Assembly (NCBI GenBank): GCA_963774455.1
Contig: CAVZFD010000005.1
Coordinates: 620,001 to 684,000 of the forward strand
DNA: 64,000 nucleotides
Origin: DATFVA01 sp963774455
GTDB taxonomy: Bacteria > Bacteroidota > Ignavibacteria > Ignavibacteriales > Ignavibacteriaceae
Direction of reading: 5' to 3'
In this document: positions 54,360 through 62,369 of the stretch, piece after piece
Layout of the letters: each line of letters opens with the position of its first letter
How positions within the stretch are numbered: position 1 is the stretch's first letter
Notes under the pieces: generated by a model
What the model was told of the DNA's origin: nothing
Databases searched by the model: none
The model's input: only the letters and a program-made list of their open reading frames with translations
Made by a program: the position numbers and the translations under genes

Positions 54360-56453
54360 ATGCCCCCTGATTATATTGAACTTGAAAAACAGCGGATCAG
54401 GTTAGTTAAACAAACTCTATCCACTTCCTCCATAACTCTCCAAGTCATCTCGTACTATAATTATTTTTCAAAGATCATCCCTTTTGATGACCGGATACTC
54501 GAAGAAGCCTTCCTTACCGAATTTATAGAAGATTTCACAAGTAAGCTCTCCACCTTCGAGGTCTGGGGCATCGAGCCCGGGTTCACCAAAAAGCTTGTTG
54601 ATGTGGTAAACCAGTTGAAAGACCGTCCTGTTGCAGTATCCTCCGGACATCTTTTAACCGTGGAAGCTGAGAAATTAGGAACCCAGCTCTCAGCTTTAAT
54701 TGACATCCTTGAAGGTAGGGAACAAGGAACCAAAGGAAGTCGTAATACTTATTTCCCTCTTATCGATGAAGGAAACACAAATGGATTTTATGGAATACTT
54801 GAGACCATAACCATCAGAATAAACAGGGCGGCAGGCGCAGATAAATTTATTATCATACCCAGCGAAAGAGAAATTGAAAAGGGGATAATGGAGCAGACAA
54901 AAATTTCCTGGGAGCTCGCTCTGCAAAAACTAAAGGAGTATGTTAAAAAACCGTTCACACATCACGAAGTACTCATAAGCTTCGAAAAGAAAGATGGGTT
55001 CTATCAGGGCGCTTCACTGGGAACAGCCTTAAACGTTTCATTCCTCTCGCAGCTAATGGAATTTTACAATCCTCCTTATTCGCTGTCGATTGTGCCTGAT
55101 ACCGCATTCACGGGGGCGTTATCTATAACGGGTGAAGCTTTACCCGCAGGGGACAAAATAATCCGGCAGAAAACAGCCGCAGTATTCTATTCATTCATAA
55201 ATACATTCATCGTTCCCAGGCAGGATGAACAGTCAGCATTAGAGATGTACAAGGTTCTCAAAGAAAAATTTCCGTCAAGAAAGCTAAAGATCTTACCGAT
55301 AGAAACCATTGATGACGTACTGAACAGAAGAGACATAATTGAAATAAAGAAAAGACACGCCGCGGCCAGGGCAGGCAAATTTATGCGGAAGAATTGGATA
55401 AGCACGGCAACAATCATTGTCTCCTTGACTGTTATCCTATTCCTTTTCATCCTCGATCTCGATGATAACCCGGCAAGCTTATCATCAGACGGTTCAAACC
55501 TGTATATAAAAAATAAAAACGATAAGGTACTGTGGACCAAATATCTTTCATTTGATTTAAAACAGATGATCCCGGGAAGATCTCTCTCAAGATTTGCAAA
55601 AATCGTTGATATAAATTCCGATGGGGAAAACGAGGTTGTCATTACCGGACAGAGTACACGGGATGACTGGAATTACGACAGCCGCTTGATATTACGCTGT
55701 TACGATAAAGATGAAAACGAACTCTGGAATTCTTCATTTTTGGACAGTGTATATTCAAGGAGGGAGATCCTTAATACCGAGTATAACTTATCCATAATAG
55801 ATACACTGACGTATGCAGGGAAAAAAAGTTTATTTCTTTGTTCCGCAAATGGCCCATCTTTTAGCTCCGCTGTTTATAGAATTGACCTTTCTAACGGGAA
55901 AAGACTGCCTGGCACACTATGGGCTTCAGGTCATATAATGAACTGCTATCTCGGGAGAAATACTGATAACAGACCTGAAATTATTGGTGCAGGATATGAT
56001 AATGGGTATGAAGATCTTGTGTTTTTTGTATATACTTTTGACACCTTAACTAGTGTAAGGCCTACAACCGATGATTATCTCATCAAAGGATTTCCCGCAG
56101 CTTCCATGAAAGCATATATAAGATTTCCTAAAAATGATTTCGATAATTATATGAAGGTCAGAACGCCGGGTTATTTAATTGATGGGCTTGCGGTAGAGAA
56201 TAATAAAATTATTTTTGGGTCAGCTATCCCTCCTCAGCATTTAGAAGCTGAAACAGGATATGCCATCGATTTTAATTATAATGATATTGATATAAACTTT
56301 TCGAGCAGCTTCAGAGTGCAGCGCGACACACTGGTTGCCCACGGCTTATTAAAACCCCCGTACACCGACACCAAAGAATACAGAGAAATTATTAAGAACA
56401 GCATTCTGTATTGGAAAAACGGAGGCTGGGTTAAGCGGTCAGAACTTAAATAA
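54360..56453 (+). CDS. Membrane protein with Lon-protease-like domain and extracytoplasmic FG-GAP region
   Basis: 697 residues, no family known to me as a whole. Residues about 175-325 resemble the Lon (S16) protease domain: WELALQKLKEYV, HHEVLISFEKKDGFYQGASLGTALN with Ser219 where Lon has its nucleophile, AFTGALSITGEALPAGDK aligning with Lon's AMTGEITLRG...LPIGGLK, FIVPRQDE and ILPIETIDDVLNRR. Lys265 is one residue off the usual position and the conserved TGE is TGA, so activity is uncertain. One membrane helix (about 346-366) follows, then a region with VDINSDGENEVVI (FG-GAP calcium-loop type), probably periplasmic. The N-terminal 120 residues are helical. No operon partner is evident. Confidence 0.6.
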   Translation: MPPDYIELEKQRIRLVKQTLSTSSITLQVISYYNYFSKIIPFDDRILEEAFLTEFIEDFTSKLSTFEVWGIEPGFTKKLVDVVNQLKDRPVAVSSGHLLTVEAEKLGTQLSALIDILEGREQGTKGSRNTYFPLIDEGNTNGFYGILETITIRINRAAGADKFIIIPSEREIEKGIMEQTKISWELALQKLKEYVKKPFTHHEVLISFEKKDGFYQGASLGTALNVSFLSQLMEFYNPPYSLSIVPDTAFTGALSITGEALPAGDKIIRQKTAAVFYSFINTFIVPRQDEQSALEMYKVLKEKFPSRKLKILPIETIDDVLNRRDIIEIKKRHAAARAGKFMRKNWISTATIIVSLTVILFLFILDLDDNPASLSSDGSNLYIKNKNDKVLWTKYLSFDLKQMIPGRSLSRFAKIVDINSDGENEVVITGQSTRDDWNYDSRLILRCYDKDENELWNSSFLDSVYSRREILNTEYNLSIIDTLTYAGKKSLFLCSANGPSFSSAVYRIDLSNGKRLPGTLWASGHIMNCYLGRNTDNRPEIIGAGYDNGYEDLVFFVYTFDTLTSVRPTTDDYLIKGFPAASMKAYIRFPKNDFDNYMKVRTPGYLIDGLAVENNKIIFGSAIPPQHLEAETGYAIDFNYNDIDINFSSSFRVQRDTLVAHGLLKPPYTDTKEYREIIKNSILYWKNGGWVKRSELK

Positions 56454-56532
56454 TTGTAAAGTTTTGAAAAAAATCCAGCTAAACTGTTATCATTGAATTT
56501 CAATAGTAATTCTGTAAATTGTATATAGAAGA

Positions 56533-58371
56533 ATGGCATTTACAGATAACCAAAATAAATCATCCGGCCTTCCTGTTGCTCCATCAATGGAGCCAGCACT
56601 GGAGGCAGTCAGATTACCAAAACAGTATTCAGCTTTCGATAAAAGATCTGTTTTTATTGCATCGCTTTCAATTCTTATTGGCATCCTTTCAGGATTTATT
56701 GCCCGGGCATTGACCGGCCTTATCGGATTTATCACTAATATTTCATTTTATGGAAAATTTTCCTTTGATTTTACCTCTCCGGCAGGTAATCATCTGGGTT
56801 TGTTTGTAATTATCATCCCTGTGATAGGGGCGGTGATCATTGGGCTCATGGCAAGGTATGGTTCCACTGGTATCAGGGGTCATGGTATTCCCGAAGCCAT
56901 GGAACAGGTTATACTAAATGAAAGCCGGATTCCTGCAAGACTGACATTTCTTAAACCTGTCTCCGCGGCAATTTCAATAGGAACAGGGGGTCCATTTGGT
57001 GCTGAAGGCCCCATTATTGCTACAGGCGGAGCGGTCGGCTCGTTGATCGGCCAGCTTCTGCATACTACAGCTTTTGAAAGAAAAATTCTACTTTCCGCAG
57101 GAGCAGCGGCCGGCATGGCTGCAACCTTTGGTACACCTGTATCTGCTATACTGTTGGCCGTGGAATTGCTTTTGTTTGAATTTAAACCTCAATCATTAAT
57201 TCCCGTAGCGCTTGCAAGTGCTGCGGCTGCGGCTGTCAGAATAATTTTTGTTGGTACGGCTCCGATTTTTAAATTAACGGGCTTAGTGCAGCCAGGCAAT
57301 TTATCCCTGGTATTTTATTTGTTAATGGGAATACTTATGGGGGTAGCTGCTGTCTTTGTTACCCGTGCAGTTTATAAAGTTGAGGACACTTTTGAAAAAC
57401 TTCCGGTACACTGGATGTGGTGGCCTGCAATTGGCGCTGTGGCTGTTGGACTTATCGGTTATTTTGTTCCTCATACCATGGGGGTTGGTTATGATAATAT
57501 TGAAAATATACTTTCGGGTTCATTAACGGGCAAAGCTTTGCTTATTTTATTCATCTTCAAATTTATTTCCTGGTCAATATCGCTTGGAAGCGGTACAAGC
57601 GGTGGTACTTTAGCTCCACTTTTTACTATTGGAGGCGGACTTGGTGCCGTTTTTGGCGGGCTTGGGGTATTACTTTTTCCCGGGATAGGTATAGATACCA
57701 GGATTGCCGCTCTTGTGGGAATGGCAGCTATCTTTGCTGGATCAGCCCGCGCTCTGCTGACATCTATAATTTTTGCGTTTGAAACAACTTTTCAACCAGT
57801 TGGTTTACTCCCACTGTTGCTGGGCTGCGGTTCATCATACCTTGTTTCAAGCCTGATGATGAAAAATACTATTATGACGGAAAAAATTGCCCGAAAAGGG
57901 ATCAAGATACCTTTTGAATATGAAGCAGATTTTCTCGACCAGGCATTAGTTAAAGATAGTTCATCGTATAATGTCATTACATTGAATGAGGATGACACAT
58001 TGGAAAAAATCAGGTCCTGGTTTGCTGCGGGTTCTCCAGATAGTCTGCACCATGGTTACCCTGTGGTTGATAAAAATAAAAATCTGGTTGGGATTATTTC
58101 CCGCAAAACTCTTTTAAGTTCAACTTATTCTGTAAAATTAAAAGTTGCCGAAATCCTCAGTAAACAACGTGCAGTTATCTACCCGGATAGTACTCTCAAA
58201 GAATCTCTTGATCTGATGGCTATTACTGATACGAACAGACTTCCGGTTGTGGAAAAATCACACCCGGAAAAGATTATAGCAATCCTCTCAAGGAGTGATA
58301 TCCTTAAAGAAAGAAGAAATTTTTTACGGAAAAAATATCGAACTGAGAGAACAATCAATTTTAAGAAATGA
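56533..58371 (+). CDS. ClC-family chloride channel/transporter with C-terminal CBS pair
   Basis: 612 residues. The membrane domain (about 30-440) carries the ClC anion-path motifs: a GHGIP variant of GSGIP (RGHGIPEAM), GGPFGAEGPIIATGG with the gating glutamate of GxEGP, and GSGTSGGTLAPLFTIGG for GxFxP. The cytoplasmic end (about 460-600) holds two CBS domains (YNVITLNEDDTLEKIRSWF, GYPVVDKNKNLVGIISRKTL; AVIYPDSTLKESLDLM, RLPVVEKSHPEKIIAILSR) that may bind nucleotides. The gating Glu fits both channels and proton antiporters. It lies convergent with the DUF59 gene. Confidence 0.93.
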   Translation: MAFTDNQNKSSGLPVAPSMEPALEAVRLPKQYSAFDKRSVFIASLSILIGILSGFIARALTGLIGFITNISFYGKFSFDFTSPAGNHLGLFVIIIPVIGAVIIGLMARYGSTGIRGHGIPEAMEQVILNESRIPARLTFLKPVSAAISIGTGGPFGAEGPIIATGGAVGSLIGQLLHTTAFERKILLSAGAAAGMAATFGTPVSAILLAVELLLFEFKPQSLIPVALASAAAAAVRIIFVGTAPIFKLTGLVQPGNLSLVFYLLMGILMGVAAVFVTRAVYKVEDTFEKLPVHWMWWPAIGAVAVGLIGYFVPHTMGVGYDNIENILSGSLTGKALLILFIFKFISWSISLGSGTSGGTLAPLFTIGGGLGAVFGGLGVLLFPGIGIDTRIAALVGMAAIFAGSARALLTSIIFAFETTFQPVGLLPLLLGCGSSYLVSSLMMKNTIMTEKIARKGIKIPFEYEADFLDQALVKDSSSYNVITLNEDDTLEKIRSWFAAGSPDSLHHGYPVVDKNKNLVGIISRKTLLSSTYSVKLKVAEILSKQRAVIYPDSTLKESLDLMAITDTNRLPVVEKSHPEKIIAILSRSDILKERRNFLRKKYRTERTINFKK

Positions 58372-58501
58372 GTTGAATATACGTTTTACATCAAGATGTT
58401 CCTGGTGAAGCTGCTTTTCATTGGCTATCCGGCATTCCTAACATGGTTAGCGGCCACATTAATTACGCCGGTGGTCTGGCCCTTCTAAAATTGGTTTACT
58501 T

Positions 58502-58936
58502 TCAACACCTCCCGAGTTGACGCTTTGCTTCATCGCTCATTATATCGGGAGTCCACGGCGGCTGCCACACAAGTTTAACATCAACTTTGAGATCAGGCGA
58601 AATATCCGATAAACTTTTTTTCACCCATCCCGGCATACTATTATGCATTGGACATCCGGGGGTTGTCAAGGTCATTGTAACGGTTATCCCTGTATCCTCA
58701 AGCTCCATGGAATAAATTAGTCCAAGATCGACTATATTAATGCCTAATTCAGGATCGATTACAGTCTTTAATCTTTTTATTACTTCATCTTCATCCGGTT
58801 TCATCAGACCACCATAATTTTTATCTAATTGAAAAACCTCGCCTGCAGCTAATGCATCAAATGTTTTAAATATAACAGAATGTTTTTCTCGTGGTGCAAC
58901 AGGCCTGATATCAAGCTGTTTTATATCTGTCTGCAT
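58502..58936 (-). CDS. DUF2249-like/DUF59 (MIP18/PaaD type) fusion, metal-sulfur cluster assembly factor
   Basis: 144 residues. The first ~40 (QLDIRPVAPREKHSVIFKTF, then DALAAGEVFQLDKNY) match only the N-terminal half of DUF2249, and residues about 47-144 form a DUF59 domain: VIDPELGINIVDLGLIYSMEL, TLTTPGCPMHNSMPGWVKKSL with the conserved cysteine, and VKLVWQPPWTPDIMSDEAK. DUF59 proteins (SufT, PaaD, MIP18) help insert iron-sulfur clusters; DUF2249 often occurs beside nitrogen-oxide genes. AAGGAG precedes the ATG. An operator shared with the divergent Crp/Fnr gene lies about 66 bases upstream, placing it in the nitrite regulon. Confidence 0.82.
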   Translation of the reverse strand: MQTDIKQLDIRPVAPREKHSVIFKTFDALAAGEVFQLDKNYGGLMKPDEDEVIKRLKTVIDPELGINIVDLGLIYSMELEDTGITVTMTLTTPGCPMHNSMPGWVKKSLSDISPDLKVDVKLVWQPPWTPDIMSDEAKRQLGRC

Positions 58937-58996
58937 ATATACTCCTTTGTTAAAAAATTATGCTGAAAATATATTCCAGAGACAAAGATTGTTCAT

Positions 58997-59008
58997 TGAC
59001 TTAAGTCA
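58997..59008. promoter_or_regulatory. Crp/Fnr-type operator TGACTTAAGTCA between divergent genes
   Basis: A perfect 12-base palindrome lies 66 bases (centre to start) from the DUF2249-DUF59 gene and 78 bases from the Crp/Fnr regulator gene, so it may control both, including autoregulation. A TAAGTTTG element at 59046-59053 could be part of the regulator promoter. Confidence 0.75.
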
Positions 59009-59080
59009 GTTTCATCCACATTTTCATAAATATATCATAAATACTTAAGTTTGGATTATTAAGATTTTACGGTATGACTA

Positions 59081-59749
59081 ATGATCTTACAGGATATACC
59101 TCTGTTTTCAGAACTAACTGTAGAGGAATTGCGGGAGATTACTGCTTTAAGCAGACTTATAAATTATAAAAAAGATGAATATGTATTTCACGAGGGTGAA
59201 GAATTTCTGGGTATATTCATTGTTTTAAAAGGGCAGGTTAAAATATTCAAGATGTCGCCTCAAGGTAAAGAATACATACTTCACCTGTTAACTAAACCCC
59301 AGCTTTTTGGTGACGTGCCTTTATTTACCGGCGGAGATTGTCCGGCCAGCGTTCAGGTACTGGAGGATACGACTCTTCTTTTTGTCCCCAAAAATGAATT
59401 TTTGCAGCTGCTGGAAGACAACCCAAAATTAAGTTTTAAAATAATGTCGGGTTTCGCCAGGCGGCTAAAAAATATTACGGTTAAAGCAGAGGATCTAACG
59501 CTCAAAGAAGTTATAAACAGACTGGCAGATTATATTGTAAAAGGAATAGACAGCGGGGAAAATAAAAATCTTCCGGAACCATTTTTTAAGATCCCGCTGT
59601 CCAATCCTACATTGGCTGCTTATCTCGGAACAATCCCCGAGACGATATCAAGGGCAATAAAAAAACTGAAGGACAATAACATAATCAGAATACACGAACG
59701 TACTATTTTTGTTAAGAACTTTCAGGAGCTTAAAAAATTAGCCGAATAA
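59081..59749 (+). CDS. Crp/Fnr-family transcription regulator of the nitrite gene group
   Basis: 222 residues: cyclic-nucleotide-binding-like sensor domain (about 8-125; LINYKKDEYVFHEGEEFLGIFIVLKGQVKIFK, LFGDVPLFTGG), dimerisation helix (about 120-150) and winged helix (about 170-215) with recognition helix PETISRAIKKL, where E187, S190 and R191 fit the E-x2-S-R pattern contacting TTGA-type half-sites. Only one cysteine (C87) is present, so it has no Fnr-type iron-sulfur cluster; a Dnr/NnrR-like nitric-oxide sensor is the better guess. Matching operators precede itself, the DUF59 gene, nirK, a small gene and the ferredoxin gene. Confidence 0.9.
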   Translation: MILQDIPLFSELTVEELREITALSRLINYKKDEYVFHEGEEFLGIFIVLKGQVKIFKMSPQGKEYILHLLTKPQLFGDVPLFTGGDCPASVQVLEDTTLLFVPKNEFLQLLEDNPKLSFKIMSGFARRLKNITVKAEDLTLKEVINRLADYIVKGIDSGENKNLPEPFFKIPLSNPTLAAYLGTIPETISRAIKKLKDNNIIRIHERTIFVKNFQELKKLAE

Positions 59750-59794
59750 ACACTTCTGGTTCATTTTCTTCCTGAATAATTTTCCATATGCGAA

Positions 59795-60916
59795 TCATTG
59801 AATCGGTGCAGGTTTTTCAACTTCTTTCATCAGGTCATCGTTCCATTTGCCTTCAACAATTATTTGTGCTGCGGCACCATACGCCAAAGCTTCAATAAGA
59901 TTGTGATCCAGTAAAGTATATGTTCCTGGTTGTCTGAATTGATAAATTGCAGCAACAGCTGTCCCTCCGGGGACTGGCCATGTTTCAAAATCGGCCAAAG
60001 GTTTATTTGCAAAGGAACCTCCTGCCCAGTAAAGATCCGCGTGTCCGCCTATTAGATGGATCCTTGTATCCCTGTTTGCGCTCGAAGTAATGAATAATAC
60101 CTTATCTCCAACATTTGCTTTGAGTGCATTATCACCTGTGAGAGCTCCGGCTGTGCCATTAAAAAAGATATGAGTAGGAGACAATGTTTTCATCGATTTT
60201 ATCAAATCGCCGAATCCTTCAGCAGGCGAAGAATACTGTTTATAATTTCCCTTATCGTCTTTAGGCAGATAGTAATCCTGCTGAGCAATATAATATGCTT
60301 TGTCAAAGGTTAGCGAATTACCGTTTTCATCTGTGAGTCCGTTTCTGGGCAATACCATAATCGCACCATTCATACCCGAGACGACATGCAATGGCACCAT
60401 TATGCCTCCGGGTGCGCAATGATAAACAAATACACCGGGTTTAATTGCTCTGAATCTGAATGTAACCTGCTGTCCCGGGGCAACAAGTGAGATGTCTCCG
60501 CCACCCATTGCTCCGGTGGCCGCATGGAAATCGATATTATGCATCATCGTATTTGTGGCCGGATTTATTATTTTTACTTCTATGTAATCGTATTGGTGAA
60601 CAACAATAATTGGTCCCGGTACAGTACCGTTGTAAGTTAATGCCCACGTAAACACTCCCGGTTCAATTTCAAGCTTCTTTTCAACGACGGTAAGTTCCAC
60701 CTCCACTACTTTAGGGGCGCCTTTATCCCTTTGTTCATATTGGGGAAGAGAAGGAGGTGCCACCAGATTTTCCTTAATATGCTCCAGTTGATTAATATTT
60801 TCCGGAGCAGGTGTATCAAATGCTGATTCTTTGTTGCCGCTGCTATTACAAGAGGTGAATATTGCTGCCAGAACTGCCAGTATTATTATTCCAGTTATTT
60901 TTTTTGATCGTTTCAT
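59795..60916 (-). CDS. nirK: Copper-containing nitrite reductase, lipoprotein form
   Basis: 373 residues. It reduces nitrite to nitric oxide. Two cupredoxin domains carry all ligands: type 1 copper H126, C167, H177, M182 (HCAPGGIMVPLHVVSGM); type 2 copper H131, H166 and H338; catalytic D129 (MHNIDFHAATG) and H287 (RIHLIGGH). The N-terminus is a lipoprotein signal (hydrophobic run ending FTSC, C23) followed by a ~35-residue linker, so the enzyme is tethered to a membrane rather than free in the periplasm. AGGAA precedes the ATG. A TGAC-type operator lies about 82 bases upstream. No nitric-oxide reductase gene is in the window. Confidence 0.96.
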   Translation of the reverse strand: MKRSKKITGIIILAVLAAIFTSCNSSGNKESAFDTPAPENINQLEHIKENLVAPPSLPQYEQRDKGAPKVVEVELTVVEKKLEIEPGVFTWALTYNGTVPGPIIVVHQYDYIEVKIINPATNTMMHNIDFHAATGAMGGGDISLVAPGQQVTFRFRAIKPGVFVYHCAPGGIMVPLHVVSGMNGAIMVLPRNGLTDENGNSLTFDKAYYIAQQDYYLPKDDKGNYKQYSSPAEGFGDLIKSMKTLSPTHIFFNGTAGALTGDNALKANVGDKVLFITSSANRDTRIHLIGGHADLYWAGGSFANKPLADFETWPVPGGTAVAAIYQFRQPGTYTLLDHNLIEALAYGAAAQIIVEGKWNDDLMKEVEKPAPIQ

Positions 60917-60992
60917 ATTATTCCTGAATTCCAGATTTATTTAAGAAATTCTTATATGCTTCAAATTTGGCTTAATACTATCTGCAAGTCAT

Positions 60993-61004
60993 TGACTAAA
61001 GTCA
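60993..61004 (-). promoter_or_regulatory. Crp/Fnr-type operator upstream of nirK
   Basis: TGACTAAAGTCA (read TGACTTTAGTCA on the minus strand) matches the palindrome TGACTTAAGTCA at 11 of 12 bases, centred 82 bases before the nirK start. On the minus strand it continues ATGACTTGC, nearly the same as the sequence after the ferredoxin operator. Confidence 0.75.
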
Positions 61005-61075
61005 TTATAATTTAGTTTTAATTAATTTATAAAGGAATGTCCGGGGCAGGGTCACCTTAAGAAAAGTGATATTGC

Positions 61076-61087
61076 TGACCTAAGTCA
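61076..61087 (+). promoter_or_regulatory. Crp/Fnr-type operator upstream of the 59-residue gene
   Basis: TGACCTAAGTCA differs from the palindrome at one base. Its centre lies 73 bases before ATG at 61155, the same spacing as at the other regulon genes, and supports that short open frame as a real gene. Confidence 0.68.
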
Positions 61088-61154
61088 TTGTGCAGCCGGA
61101 ATTTCCTGATTAATCTTGAAACAGCGATAAGATAATAAAGTACAGGCAATTAAA

Positions 61155-61334
61155 ATGGAAGAGAATAAACCAATATCCCCGGAATTTAATGGTCAGATAG
61201 AAAAGTTATTAGATGAATTTATTACAGTTATTTATAAGGGGCACGATCATATTATAGCGAGAAAATATTATCGAGAACTATTCAATCAATTAATACCCAG
61301 ATATTTTTGCATATGCCAAGAAAATAAAAAATGA
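61155..61334 (+). CDS. Small uncharacterised protein of the nitrite gene group
   Basis: 59 residues starting MEENKPISPEFNGQIEKLLD and ending RYFCICQENKK. No family recognised, no signal peptide or membrane segment. It is mostly helical in appearance, with HDH in the middle and a C-x-C near the end that could bind metal. The ribosome site is weak (CAGG nine bases before ATG), but a dedicated Crp/Fnr-type operator lies 73 bases upstream and the next gene has its own operator, so this frame is the only plausible target of the first one. Expression is inferred from that alone. Confidence 0.5.
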   Translation: MEENKPISPEFNGQIEKLLDEFITVIYKGHDHIIARKYYRELFNQLIPRYFCICQENKK

Positions 61335-61386
61335 CTTTAAAGGGGTTCCAGTATTAATAATTTCTTCTGATAATCTGTTCAAACAC

Positions 61387-61398
61387 TGACTTAAGTCA
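61387..61398 (+). promoter_or_regulatory. Crp/Fnr-type operator upstream of the ferredoxin-cytochrome genes
   Basis: A perfect TGACTTAAGTCA palindrome is centred 78 bases before the ferredoxin start. It is followed by ATGACTAGC, matching the flank of the nirK operator. Confidence 0.78.
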
Positions 61399-61470
61399 AT
61401 GACTAGCTAACCCTTCACTAATAAATTACCTGTCGGAAAAACAAAAAGATAATAAAGGAAGAGAAGAATT

Positions 61471-61770
61471 ATGGCGCTCTTAATAACCGATGAATGTATT
61501 AATTGCGGTGCGTGTGAACCTGAATGTCCTAATACTGCAATTTATGAAGGCGGGGTGAACTGGCAATTAAATAAGGTATCCAATTCGCCTATATCAAACG
61601 ACTATTTTTACATTGTTCCGGATAAGTGTACCGAATGTGTTGGTTTTTACGATCAGCCTCAATGCATGAATGTCTGTCCTGTTGATTGTATAATTAAAGA
61701 TCCGGATCACGTTGAGAATAATGAACAGCTATTGGCTAAAAAGGGAAAACTCGAACTTCAAGAGAAGTAA
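61471..61770 (+). CDS. Dicluster 4Fe-4S ferredoxin, YfhL/FdxN type
   Basis: 99 residues. First cluster motif CINCGACEPECP (C9, C12, C15, C19); the second, CTEC with an eight-residue insertion before CMNVCP (C53, C56, C65, C69), plus an extra C73. The insertion between the second and third cysteine of the second motif is typical of Azotobacter FdI-like/YfhL ferredoxins with low potential. It is cytosolic. AAGGAAGAG precedes the ATG. It is followed 53 bases later by a cytochrome c gene and is preceded by a perfect operator of the nitrite regulon. Confidence 0.93.
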   Translation: MALLITDECINCGACEPECPNTAIYEGGVNWQLNKVSNSPISNDYFYIVPDKCTECVGFYDQPQCMNVCPVDCIIKDPDHVENNEQLLAKKGKLELQEK

Positions 61771-61823
61771 TCCAGGTAAAACAAAAATTCTATTAATAAT
61801 AATATCTAATTGGAAGTATTCTA

Positions 61824-62255
61824 ATGAGACTAATCAAAAAAATATATTTTATACTTTTAATAACTGTTATCACGATCCTAATGTTTCAATGCGGTGAAAA
61901 TAACAATAGGGGCGATAAGCAGCCTCTCCAAACTGATAACACCCAGATTAATAAAGTGGAAACATTGAAAGGTAACGCAGTAAATGGTAAAATACTTTTT
62001 GATCAGACCTGCTCAGCATGTCATGGTATGGATGCCAAAGGATTACCAAATCTTGGCAAAGATTTAACAAAGAGTAATTTCGTTAAAAGCGAATCTGACG
62101 AAGAACTGCTTGAGTTTATTAAAAAAGGAAGACCGTCTAATGATCCATTAAATACCACCGGTGTTGCAATGCCTCCCCTGGGAGGAAACCCATCGCTTAC
62201 CGAACCGCAGTTAAGGGATATAATTGCATATATGAGAGAATTAAACACGAAGTAG
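61824..62255 (+). CDS. Cytochrome c lipoprotein, probable electron donor to NirK
   Basis: 143 residues. A lipoprotein signal (basic start, hydrophobic run, lipobox ending MFQC at C23) is followed by a flexible N/Q-rich linker and a class I cytochrome c domain: haem motif CSACH (63-67) and methionine ligand in VAMPPLGG (about M116), then a C-terminal helix LRDIIAYMREL. It would be tethered outside the inner membrane like NirK, and is the natural candidate to reduce it. It is probably co-transcribed with the ferredoxin, so under the same operator. SD GGAAG precedes ATG. Confidence 0.9.
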   Translation: MRLIKKIYFILLITVITILMFQCGENNNRGDKQPLQTDNTQINKVETLKGNAVNGKILFDQTCSACHGMDAKGLPNLGKDLTKSNFVKSESDEELLEFIKKGRPSNDPLNTTGVAMPPLGGNPSLTEPQLRDIIAYMRELNTK

Positions 62256-62369
62256 AAAAAAGTTAAATCAACTTTGAACTGATATTTGAAAATATCGATT
62301 ATAAAGTTCTGAATCCTTGAAAAGCATAAGCAGCGGCGCGCGTTGGATAGGTTTCAGAACGTGATGTAA

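Noticed and set aside
62281..62296. GATATTT/AAATATC palindrome after the cytochrome c gene
   Set aside because: Pure A/T palindrome with no T run after it; likely chance in this composition.
62256..62369. GC-rich stretch checked for a tRNA gene
   Set aside because: No cloverleaf, anticodon arm or T-arm consensus could be formed.
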